The notes beneath the pieces were generated by a model. The model was not told the origin of the DNA, made no database searches, and was given only the letters and a program-made list of their open reading frames with translations. From Achatina immaculata (lineage: Eukaryota; Mollusca; Gastropoda; Stylommatophora; Achatinidae), in the NCBI GenBank assembly GCA_009760885.1, contig CM019707.1, positions 33,526,645 through 33,590,644 on the forward strand: a stretch of DNA of 64,000 nucleotides, given 5' to 3'. Each line of letters opens with the position of its first letter. The first letter of the stretch is position 1. Shown here one piece after another: positions 53,547-63,900 of the stretch. Made by a program: the position numbers and the translations under genes.

Positions 53547-54241
53547 ACAACTATGTACTCGTTAAGTAATAAAGCTGTTTCTAATTTTTTTTTCTAGTTT
53601 ATACCGACAGCACTCTTCCATTCGCAAAGTTACCAGATTATAGCAGGCGTACTTATAAAACTTCGCCATGTTCATCCTATCCTGGGTTATTACTTTATGT
53701 TTGAAGAGAGCATAAAGCAGGTTTATCATAGTGGAGAAGTCTACGCCATACACTTTTTGTGATAAATTTTAGCCGCATCTACACGACAGACAAGAATATT
53801 GAGTAATAATGCTAGTAGCTTGCTCCACGTAGGACCAAAACCATTCATATTCTCGGCGCAGACACATAAACATGACGCCATTTTGAAGGCCTGGGAGGAG
53901 CAGTTAAATGTGGTTTATTAGAAGAATGTTGCGAATCCCCTGGACAGCAAAAATAACTAATGAAGAATGTATGAGAAGAGCTGGAGAGAGAAAAAAATCT
54001 TGTCAAAAATAAGAGAGAGACAATGTACTTTCATAGGACATGCAATGAGAAGAGGGGGCATTGAAAATATTATAACAACAGGAAAAATAGAAGGAAGAAG
54101 ATCAAGAGAAAGACCAAGAGAAATTATACTGGACAGTCAGACGGGATGATGTGACAGGAGATCACCAATTGAGCTGATGGCCTGCATGAAGGATCGTGTA
54201 CTCTGGAAAAGCATAATAGCCAATGCCAGTCGGCACAGCAC

Positions 54242-54279
<38 letters not shown>

Positions 54280-54911
54280 GATGATGATGCAAAAACATCT
54301 GTACGATATCAACCAGCATGCTTCGAAATCAGTCCCGAATCATTTCAATAGCCCCAGCCACAAAGGCAAATCTGATTTCTGGTAACAGGCATCAAATAGT
54401 GTCACATAGATAAGACAAGCCGCCTAGCGTTTGAGAACAGCTACATTCTGGAATATTGGACTCTGGAACCACATGGTTTGAACTCGTTATTCAGCTACAC
54501 CTAATATTCTCGTCTTCCACAATCATAATCCCTCCCCACTAAGTTCACTCCCTTCTCACTTGTTACACATAGCTTAGAACCTCTTCACAGCATCATATTA
54601 CTATCTCTCTACCCCTACTATAATCACATACAATTCTCCCTGCTAGATTACCATTGTATCACTCTATCTTCCCTCCATGGTTTCCCCACCCATTGCTCTC
54701 AGCTACGACCCACCTATCACACATCCCAAGTCTCCATTTAAATACTCTGTACACTCCACAATGCGCGTTTCTGAAACACAGCGTCGGACAAGCCACATCT
54801 TCTTACAAGTTAGAGCTAAGTGCTCTATTCATTTTGTTTTATTTTTTAAACATAGCATTCATGTGAATGTATATTTTATCTCTTCTAATTATTCATCCTG
54901 TATGTTTTTGT

Positions 54912-54937
54912 ATGATTAAGGCTCAAGCCGAAACGTC
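54912..54937 (+). ncRNA. Hammerhead-like motif, duplicated copy
   Basis: Same as 53521 with loop TCAA instead of TCAC: the stem and GAAACGTC are conserved. Produced by the 1.39-kb duplication. Confidence 0.4.
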
Positions 54938-55303
54938 ACAACTATGTACTCGTTAAGTAATAAAGCTGTTCCTAATTTTTTTTTTCTACTTTATACTGAC
55001 AGCACTCTTCCGTTCGCAAAGTTACCAGATTATAGCAGGCGTACTTATAAAACTTCGCCATGTTCATCCTATCCTGGGTTATTACTTTATGTTTGAAGAG
55101 AGCATAAAACAGGTTTATCATAGTGGAGAAGTCTACGCCATACACTTTTTGTGATAAATTTTAGCCGCATCTACACGACAGACAAGAATATTGAGTAATA
55201 ATGCTAGTAGCTTGCTCCACGTAGGACCAAAACCATTCATATTCTCGGCGCAGACACATAAACATGACGCCATTTTGAAGGCCTGGGAGGAGCAGTTATA
55301 TTT

Positions 55304-55564
55304 GATTTCTAAACCAAATATTGACCCCTGTGCGATATTCCAATTTCTATTCTGTTTTATTTTGTTTTTGAAACAAGCCAAAATTCAGCCTAACGTGCAT
55401 ATAAAATAGTGAAATCAATATCTTTAGATTATGTTATGAAATATTGTTTTTTTTTACTTTTGCGTTCCTATATATTTTTTTTATTTGGGGTAATTTTTTT
55501 CTGGTCGTTTGGGAGCTAGGAGCTGCATCATGATGATGATAGTATAGTCCTGGTGTTTTGTTGG
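55304..55564. other. Unassigned AT-rich spacer
   Basis: No gene recognised. Confidence 0.3.
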
Positions 55565-55860
55565 TCGGGCTGTGTGATGGGAGTGGATCAAGAGACTGTG
55601 TGACGGGAGTGGATCAAGAGACTGTGTGATGGGAGTGGATCAAGAGACTGTGTGATGGGAGTGGATCAAGAGACTGTGTGATGGGAGTGGATCAAGAGAC
55701 TGTGTGATGGGAGTGGATCAAGAGACTGTGTGATGGGAGTGGATCAAGAGACTGTGTGATGGGAGTGGATCAAGAGACTGTGTGATGGGAGTGGATCAAG
55801 AGACTGTGTGATGGGAGTGGATCAAGAGACTGCGTGATGGGAGTGGGTCAAGAGATTGGC
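55565..55860. repeat. 26-bp minisatellite
   Basis: About eleven almost identical copies of a 26-bp unit (core TGTGTGATGGGAGTGGATCA, then AGAGAC). Confidence 0.95.
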
Positions 55861-55914
55861 TTCTTAGTAGGCTGCACCACACCTGGAAGGCATTATGGGG
55901 AACTACATAATGGA

Positions 55915-56466
55915 TTGCTGGATAGATATATGGATGGATGGATTGATGATTGGATAGATATAGGTATGATAGCGTAGGTGTATGCACTGATGCTTTGATA
56001 AATATATGGATGGATGGTTGGATATATACATATATCGATGATTGCATAGGTGGATGGATGGATGATTGAATATATATATATATGTGGATGGTTGGATATA
56101 TATATATATATACATATATAGATGGTTATATATATATGGATGGTTATATATATATATGGATGGTTGGATATATATATATATACATATATAGATGGTTATA
56201 TATATATGGATGGTTATATATATATGTATGGATGGTTGGATAATACTTACACGGATGATTGTATAGGTCTATGGATGGATGGTTGTATATATATGTAACT
56301 GGATGGATGGTTGTATATATATGTAACTGGATGGATGGTTGTATATATATGTAACTGGATGGATGGTTGTATATATATGTAACTGGATGGATGGTTGTAT
56401 ATATATGTAACTGGATGGATGGTTGTATATATATGTAACTGGATGGATGGTTGTATATATATATAT
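55915..56466. repeat. (TGGA)/(AT)n low-complexity block with 28-bp units
   Basis: GGATGGATGG words alternate with (AT)n. From about 56270 a regular 28-bp unit (core GGATGGATGGTTGTATATAT, then ATGTAACT) is repeated about seven times. Confidence 0.9.
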
Positions 56467-56555
56467 GGATGGAGTCGGCCTGGTTAGCTGAGTGGTTAGG
56501 CGATCGTTTGACTATTCCGGTGGTGCCGGGTTCAGTGCCAGCAGTGGAATTTTTT
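56467..56555 (+). repeat. SINE S1, 5' half (continues at 60664)
   Basis: tRNA head TTAGCTGAGTGGTTAGGCGA and B-box region CCGGGTTCAGTGCC, ending at TTTTTTCTGGT. The rest of the SINE lies 4.1 kb downstream; the LINE block inserted in its middle. Confidence 0.75.
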
Positions 56556-56848
56556 CTGGTTCATTCATCTGCATCTTCCTTGCCGAACTTTGCCTCCCTA
56601 AAAGTGCTCCTGTAGGCCTCTCGGTTGTAAGCAAGATGGCCTGCTGCTGATGCATCCATTTGCAGATCATCAACGATATCTTGCAGCCATCTTCGCCTTG
56701 GTCTTCCTCTCTTTCTTTTTCCCATCATGTACCCTTCCAAGACGGTCTTCTATAGATTATCATGACGTTTAATGTGCCCAAAATATTTAAGTTTTCTCTC
56801 TTTAAAACTCTTTACTAGCCAGCCCTCTTCAATATTAAGTTCTTGTAT

Positions 56849-58829
56849 TATGGATATATTTGTTCTTTTCTGTGTCCATGATATTTGAAGAACTCTTCTG
56901 TGGCATTTGCATTCAAAGGCATTTATGTATTTCTCAGCTGTTTTGTTAAGTGTCCACGTCTCACAGGCATATGTTGCGATGGGAAAGATGCATGCTCTTA
57001 AAAATCTTATTTTTGTAGTTCTGTCTGTTCCTCTCCACAGATTCTTTAGTTTTTTTAATTTCTGAAGAGCGATATATGTCCTCCTTGTAATTTACCTCAC
57101 TGTATCTCCATTATTAGTTAGTAGTGATCCAAGATATTCAAAACTCTACACTTCCTCCAGTTTATCTTCATTAATACATATATCAGCTGCCTGTTTATCA
57201 GGCTAAACATAGATTCACATTAAAATCTCTGCATTTCTCTATTATTAATCTTATATTGAATACATGATCTCTTGATCCTCTTCCTTGCCTGAAACCAGCT
57301 TGGACCATATTGACTTCTTCTATTTTCTTACGAAGTCTACCCATTATGATTTTTAACAGAATTTTACTGGCATGACTAATCAGGGCAACAGTTCCGTAGT
57401 TTGTGCATAATTTCAAGTTACCCTTTTTTTTTTGGCAGTGGTATGAATAGAGTTCTTTTCCATTCTTTTGGTCATATACCTGAATGCCATATCTTTTTAC
57501 ATAGTGCAAGATAGATTGTTGCACACTCCTTTCCTCCTGCTTTAATATTTTTCAGATTCTTTATTGCCCATAAAACTTCTTCTATTGTCGCTTCTGGTTC
57601 TTTCTCCTCCAATAATAATTCACACTGTTGATTTCTGCTTTCACAGTCAGTTGTTTCATACATTCCTCTGCAATATTCCTTCCATCTTCTAGAATTTCCT
57701 CTGTCTCTTCCCATCTTGTCACAAATTACATTTAGCTTAGGTGTGATATTTCTTGTCAATGTCTTCATTTCTTTAAACATTTCACTCTCTCTTCCACACT
57801 TCTGATGTTCTTCTATTCTTTCACAACAATCTTGTATGTATGGATATATTTGTTCTTTTCTGTGTCCATGATATTTGAAGAACTCTTCTGTGGCATTTGC
57901 ATTCAAAGGCATTTATGTATTTCTCAGCTGTTTTGTTAAGTGTCCACGTCTCACAGGCATATGTTGCGATGGGAAAGATGCATGCTCTTAAAAATCTTAT
58001 TTTTGTAGTTCTGTCTGTTCCTCTCCACAGATTCTTTAGTTTTTTTAATTTCTGAAGAGCGATATATGTCCTCCTTGTAATTTACCTCACTGTATCTCCA
58101 TTATTAGTTAGTAGTGATCCAAGATATTCAAAACTCTACACTTCCTCCAGTTTATCTTCATTAATACATATATCAGCTGCCTGTTTATCAGGCTAAACAT
58201 AGATTCACATTAAAATCTCTGCATTTCTCTATTATTAATCTTATATTGAATACATGATCTCTTGATCCTCTTCCTTGCCTGAAACCAGCTTGGACCATAT
58301 TGACTTCTTCTATTTTCTTACGAAGTCTACCCATTATGATTTTTAACAGAATTTTACTGGCATGACTAATCAGGGCAACAGTTCCGTAGTTTGTGCATAA
58401 TTTCAAGTTACCCTTTTTTTTTTTGGCAGTGGTATGAATAGAGTTCTTTTCCATTCTTTTGGTCATATACCTGAATGCCATATCTTTTTACATAGTGCAA
58501 GATAGATTGTTGCACACTCCTTTCCTCCTGCTTTAATATTTTTCAGATTCTTTATTGCCCATAAAACTTCTTCTATTGTCGCTTCTGGTTCTTTCTCCTC
58601 CAATAATAATTCACACTGTTGATTTCTGCTTTCACAGTCAGTTGTTTCATACATTCCTCTGCAATATTCCTTCCATCTTCTAGAATTTCCTCTGTCTCTT
58701 CCCATCTTGTCACAAATTACATTTAGCTTAGGTGTGATATTTCTTGTCAATGTCTTCATTTCTTTAAACATTTCACTCTCTCTTCCACACTTCTGATGTT
58801 CTTCTATTCTTTCACAACAATCTTGTATG
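56849..58829. repeat. Tandem duplication, two copies of 0.99 kb, inside LINE A
   Basis: 56849-57838 and 57839-58829 align at an offset of 990 (991 after a one-base change in a T run near 57430/58420), essentially identical. The duplicated unit starts after TCTTGTAT (56841) and ends at TCTTGTAT (about 57831), so the junction carries an 8-bp microhomology. The deletion of the RT core is present in both copies and so predates the duplication. Confidence 0.95.
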
Positions 58830-59240
58830 TATTGTTTTTTTTTTGGGTCTTTTCTTATGTTTCTTCGTACTTCTTTTGTTAAAGATTTATATTTCTCTTT
58901 GTTGTTGTTTGTCACTTTCTCTTTCATCTTCATTTCTCTACGTTGTTTTATCAGTTCTAGTGTGCCTGCTGTAATCCATCCATTGTGTTTTCTTTACTGG
59001 AACCATGTCTTTAGCTGTTGTTATTAAGATATCTCTGGCCTGTGTAGCCAAATCATTTGATGTTATCTCCACCTGTACATCCATCAGGATTTCAAAACGG
59101 TTCTTCACTTCTATACCATATTGTTCTGGTATTTTTGTAAGATCAAAGCGGAGTGGTCTTGATCCTGTAACTGTCTTTTTTATCTTTATCTTCATGTCTG
59201 CTATTAATAACTCATGGTCCGTGTCACAATCAGCACCTGG

Positions 59241-59897
59241 TCAAGTTTTTGCTGATGTTATACTTGATATCCATCTTCTTTGCACTAAAATGTAGTCTAT
59301 TTGATTACTGGTTTTCCCATCAGCTGATGTCCATGTGTAAAGTCTTCTTGGATGTTGTTTAAAAAGTGTGTTAGCAATCATTAGCTCATTTTCCTTGCAA
59401 AAAGCCATTAGGTTGTCACCTGCCTCATTTCTATGTCCTATGCTAAATTTCCCCACAACATATCCTTCATTTTCTGCTCTTTCTGTACCAATCTTTGCAT
59501 TAAAATCCCCCATTATTAATACAATATCATTTTTCCGTACCTGGTCAATCGTCGTTTGCAGTGTGTTATAAAAGTCTTCTACTTCCTCTTCTTCTGCTGC
59601 TGATGTAGGTGCATATATCTGGATGATTGTTACATTTCTAGGAGTGTCCTTAAGTCTGATTGTGAGGATTCTATCATTTACTGGATTGTAACCTAGTAAT
59701 GCTTTTGATGTTGATTTGCCCAAGTAAAAAGCCACTCCTTTCTTTCCTCCTACTTCTCCACCAGAGTATATAAAGATATTATCATTCTCGCTCTTAAAGT
59801 GTCCTGATCCTTTCCATCGATGTTTGCAGATTCCCAAAATGTGTATCCACGTTCTTTTCATCTCGTCATCTATTATTCGATACGTTCTCTCATACAT
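59241..59897 (-). pseudogene. APE-type endonuclease domain of LINE family A
   Basis: A 218-codon open frame with the exonuclease-endonuclease-phosphatase fold signature: LGICKHRW at residues 21-28, GGKKGVAFYL (50-59), TIIQIYAPTS (90-99), LIMGDFNAKIG (127-137), GHRNEAGDNLMAFC (154-167) and TSNQIDYILVQ (196-206). In active endonucleases of this group the first motif holds a metal-binding Glu (GxxExRW); here it is Lys 25. The final Asp-His motif (TDHELL) lies just downstream in another frame. It resembles the endonuclease domain shared by RTE/Bov-B elements and CFDP2. It would nick target DNA for reverse transcription; this copy is probably dead. Confidence 0.85.
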
Positions 59898-60448
59898 ACT
59901 ACTTACAATTCCATGTTCCTACTCTTATTTTTCTTTTTAGTTTGATGCAGGGTTTTCCTTGGTAACACCGTCAGGATTTTGTCCGTCATCACAATTACTA
60001 GTACTGACTTCTGTCTCACACTCTTCCCCAGTGTTAAACTTAGATCTATCTGGCCTGGGGGCCTCACCACCAGATCTTTTGTCCTATCTGACTTTCCATA
60101 TTGCTGTTTGGGTTTCTTGGTATATTTCCAGAAGGTAGTTTACCATTGCTTTCCTTCCGGGCAGTGACTGTACAAGTCATTGATCGTAGCCATTGTCCCT
60201 ACATTGAGATCATCTGTCTACCATCATAGAATGGTGACCATAACCAACATTATCTGTCAGCTGCTCTCCCATTCCATCCACCACCTGCTCCCATGGCTTC
60301 ACGTCACCCTGATCGAGGGGCTATACGGGTACTCCACCTTGCCCAAGGGTGTCCCGTAGACTGACAGAGGTAAGGAGGCGTCTTATTTCTCCTTTGATAG
60401 GGGATGCCCCTACCCCACTAACCTGGTACACACCGAAAAGACCCCGGG
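59898..60448 (-). other. 5' leader of LINE family A
   Basis: GC-richer than the rest; on the minus strand short open frames with words such as MATINDLYSHCPEGKQW, but no ORF1-like protein recognisable. The only copy of this part in the window. It ends at the (CAT)n run of the neighbouring LINE B fragment. Confidence 0.5.
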
Positions 60449-60449
60449 G

Positions 60450-60503
<54 letters not shown>

Positions 60504-60663
60504 GGGTGCCGTGCCGACTGGTGTTGGCTATTATGCTTCTCCAGGGTACCCGATCCTTCATTCCAGGGGATTCGCAACATTCTTCTAATAAACCACATTT
60601 CTGCTGCTTCCAATGACTTTTGTGCAGACTTGCCTATTGTCCATGATTCACTTCCATATAACA
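60449..60663 (-). pseudogene. LINE family B tip with (ATG)n tail
   Basis: The minus strand encodes MLYGSESWTIGKSAQKSLEA, then AEMWFIRRMLRIPW, after which about 250 bp of the C-terminal region seen at 52560-52790 is missing and the sequence jumps to the last bases before an (ATG)n tail (60449-60502). An internally deleted, 5'-truncated copy abutting the 5' end of LINE A. Confidence 0.8.
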
Positions 60664-60855
60664 ATGGGGGTTAACCCAACCTCTAAAAATGGGTAGCAGA
60701 GAAATTTGGGAAGGTAAAGCGGCCAGGCGTGATACCGACCACATCAGACTTTCATGTGCCGAAGGTCATGGAAAATATGGGCCTAAAACCGGATTCCCTA
60801 ATATGCCTTAATGGCATGGAAACGAGAATTTTACCTTTTACCTTTACCTTTACCT
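60664..60855 (+). repeat. SINE S1, 3' half (continues from 56555)
   Basis: Begins in the S1 body (ACCCAACCTCTAAAAATGGG), continues GGCCAGGCGTGATACCGACC, CATGTGCCGAAGGTCATGG and ends in (TTTACC)n. Together with 56467-56555 it makes one SINE lacking about 20 bp around the break. Confidence 0.75.
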
Positions 60856-60944
60856 TTATATATGGAAGAATAGTTGGATGGTTGGTCGCATAGATATATG
60901 GATGGATTTTGAAAATACATACTTGTATACGTTTGCCTCTCGTA

Positions 60945-63900
60945 TGTGTACTGTGTGATTTGAGTGTATGTGTGGTGATCTAGTGGTGAATGAGTGTATG
61001 TGTGGTAATCTAGTGTTGAATGAGTGTATGTGTGGTGATCTAGTGTTGAATGAGTGCATGTGTGGTGATCTAGTGTTGAATGAGTGTATGTGTGGTGATC
61101 TAGTGTTGAATGAGTGTATATGTGGTAATCTTGAATGAGTGTATGTGTAATGATCTAGTGTTGAATGAGTATATGTGTGGTAATCTAGTGTTGAATGAGT
61201 GTATGTGTGGTAATCTAGTGTTGAATGAGTGTATATGTGGTAATCTTGAATGAGTGTATGTGTAATGATCTAGTGTTGAATGAGTATATGTGTGGTAATC
61301 TGGTGTTGAATGAGTGTATGTGTGGTAATCTAGTGTTGAATGAGTGTATGTGTGGTAATCTAGTGTTGAATGAGTGTATGTGTGGTAATCTAGTGTTGAA
61401 TGAGTGTATGTGTGGTAATCTAGTGTTGAATGAGTGTATGTGTGGTAATCTAGTGTTGAATGAGGGTATGTGTGGTAATCTAGTGTTGAATTAGTTTATG
61501 TGTAGTAATCTAGTGGTGAATGAGTGTATGTGTGGTAATCTAGTATTGAATGAGTGTATGTATATTGATCTAGTGGTGAATGAGTGTATTTGTGGTAATC
61601 TAGTATTGAATGAGTGTATGTGTGGTAATATAGTGGTGAATGAGTGTATGTGTGGTAATCTAGTGTTGAATTAGTGTATGTGTAGTAATCTAGTGTTGAA
61701 TGAGTGTATGTGTGGTAATCTAGTGATGAATGAGTGTATGTGTGGTAATATAGTATTGAATGAGTGTACGTATAATGATCTAGTGGTGAATGAATGTATG
61801 TGTGGTAATCTAGTATTGATTGAGTGTATGTGTGGTAATGTAGTAGTGGAAGAGTATATGTGTGGTAATCTAGTGGTGGAAGAGTGTATGTGTAGTGATC
61901 TAGTGGTGGATGAGTGTATTTGTAGTAATCTAGTCCAGAATGAGTGTATATGTAGTAAATCTAGTATTGAATGAATGTTAGTGTGGTAATCTAGTGTTGA
62001 ATGAGTGTATGTGTTGTAATCTTTTGGTGGATGAGTATATGTGTAGTAATCTAGTGTTGAATGAGTGTATGTGTGGTGATTTAGTATTGAATGAGTGTAT
62101 ATGTGGTAATCTAGTGGTGAATGAGTGTATGTGTAGTAATCTGGTATTGAATGAGTGTATGTGTAGTAAATCTAGTGTTGAATGAGTGTATATTTAGTAA
62201 TCTAGTGTTGAATGAGTGTGTGTGTAGTAATCTAGTGATGGAAGAGTGTATGGGTGGTAATCTAGTGTTGAATGAGTGTATGTGTAGTAATCTAGTGGTC
62301 GAAGAATGTATGTGTAGTAATCTAGTGTTGAATGAGTGTATGTGTAGTAATCTGGTGGTTGAAGAGTGTATGTGTAGTAATCTAGTGTTGAATGAGTATA
62401 TGTGTAGTAGTCTAGTGGTGGAAGAGTGTATGTTTAATAATCTAGTATTGAATGAGTGTATGTGTAGTAATCGAGTGGTTGAAGAGTGTATGTGTAGTAA
62501 TCTAGTGTTGAATGAGTGTATGTGTAATAATGTAGTGTTGAATGAGTGTATGTGTAGTAATCTAGTGTTGAATTAGTGCATGTGTGGTAATCTAGTGGTG
62601 GATGAGTAAATGTGTGATAATCTAGTAGTGGATGAGTAAGTGTGTGATAATCTAGTGGTAGATGAGTGTATGTGTGGTGATCTAGTTGTGGATGAGTAAA
62701 TGTGTGATAATCTGGTGGTGGATGAGTAAATGTGTGATAATCTAGTGTTGAATGAGTGTATGTGTGGTGATCTAGTGGTGGATGAGTAAATGTGTGATAA
62801 TCTAGTGGTGGATGAGTAAATGTGTGATAATCTAGTGGTGGATGAGTAAATGTGTGATAAGCTAGTGGTGGATGAGTAAATGTGTGATAATCTAGTGGTG
62901 GATGAGTAAATGTGTGATAAACTAGTGGTGGATGAGTAAATGTGTGATAATCTAGTGGTGGATGAGTGTATGTGTGGTGATCTATTAGTGGATGAGTAAA
63001 TGTGTGATAATCTAGTGGTGAATGAGTGTATGTGTGGTGATCTCATGGTGGAAGAGTGTGTGTATGGTAATCTATTGATGGAAGAGTGTATGTGTGGTGA
63101 TCTAGTGATGGATGAGTGTATGTGTGGTGATCTAGTGATGGATGAGTGTATATATGGTAATCTAGTGGTGGAAGAATGTATGTGGCGTGATCTATTGGTG
63201 GATGAGTATATGTGTGGTGATCTAGTGGTGGAAGAGTGTATGTGTGGTAATCTATTGGTGGAAGACTGTATGTGTGGTGATCTAGTGGTGGATGAGTAAA
63301 TGTGTGATAATCTAGTGATGGAAGAGTGTATGTGTGGTGATCTAGTGGTGGAAGAGTGTATGTGTGGTGATCTAGTGGTGGAAGAGTATATGTGTGGTGA
63401 TCTATTGGTGGAAGAGTGTATGTGTGGTGATCTATTGGTGGAAGAGTGTATATGTGGTAATCTAGTGGTGGATGAGTGTATGTGTGGTGATCTACTGATG
63501 GATGAGTGTATATGTGGTAATCTAGTGGTGGATGAGTGTATGTGTGGTGATCTATTGGTGGATGAGTGTATATGTGGTAATCTAGTGGTGGATGAGTGTA
63601 TGTGTGGTGATCTATTGGTGGAAGAGTGTATATGTGGTAATCTAGTGGTGGATGAGTGTATGTGTGGTGATCTACTGATGGATGAGTGTATATGTGGTAA
63701 TCTTGTGGTGGATGAGTGTATGTGTGGTGATCTACTGATGGAAGAGTGTATATGTGGTAATCTAGTGGTGGATGAGTGTATGTGTGGTGATCTACTGATG
63801 GATGAGTGTATATATGGTAATCTAGTGGTGGAAGAATGTATGTGGCGTGATCTATTGGTGGATGAGTATATGTGTGGTGATCTAGTGGTGGAAGAGTGTA

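Larger units (their letters stand above)
50750..53604 (+). mobile_element. Penelope-like element (family P1) with inverted terminal arms and nested LINEs
   Basis: The left arm (50750-51200) is the reverse complement of the 3' region at 53249-53604: for example GGTAATCTAGC at about 51189 against GCTAGATTACC at 53252, and AACTTGTAAGAAGATGTGGC against GCCACATCTTCTTACAAGTT. Between the arms is a sense GIY-YIG remnant, ACATTGGTGAAACTGGCCTC (51220) continuing after a LINE insertion as QKHLYDINQHASKSVPNHFN (52898 on), aligning to the GIY-YIG fragment at 445-720. The 3' region ends with a hammerhead-like motif at 53521-53546 and AATAAAGCTG at 53565. The RT domain is missing and the endonuclease has stops, so it is a non-autonomous remnant. 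Confidence 0.7.
52515..55303. repeat. Tandem duplication, two copies of 1.39 kb
   Basis: 52515-53908 and 53909-55303 align at an offset of 1391-1394 (the (ATG)n run differs by one unit). Each copy holds the LINE B end, the Penelope-like 3' region and a 300-bp flank. The junction GCAGTTAAATGTGG at about 53903 joins flank sequence to mid-LINE sequence, with AAATGTGG against ATATTTGA at the outer end. Only a few substitutions separate the copies. Confidence 0.95.
56556..60448 (-). pseudogene. RTE-like LINE family A, long copy with endonuclease and 5' region, RT core deleted
   Basis: Read on minus from 60448: a 5' leader (to about 59900), the endonuclease (59897-59241), linker, and RT N-terminal part (QYIQDCCERIEEHQKCGRES; TVALISHASKILLKIIMGRL; EEVNMVQAGFRQGRGSRDHV; IRLIIEKCRDFNVNLC). 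It then jumps directly to the post-RT region (EFxYLGSLLTNNGDT; CKCHRRVLQISWT) and the C-terminal end with a GAAT-type tail at 56556. Motifs A to C, including YADD, are missing, a deletion of about 0.5 kb relative to 11540-12040. A 990-bp internal tandem duplication doubles the RT N-terminal part. Non-functional. Confidence 0.8.
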
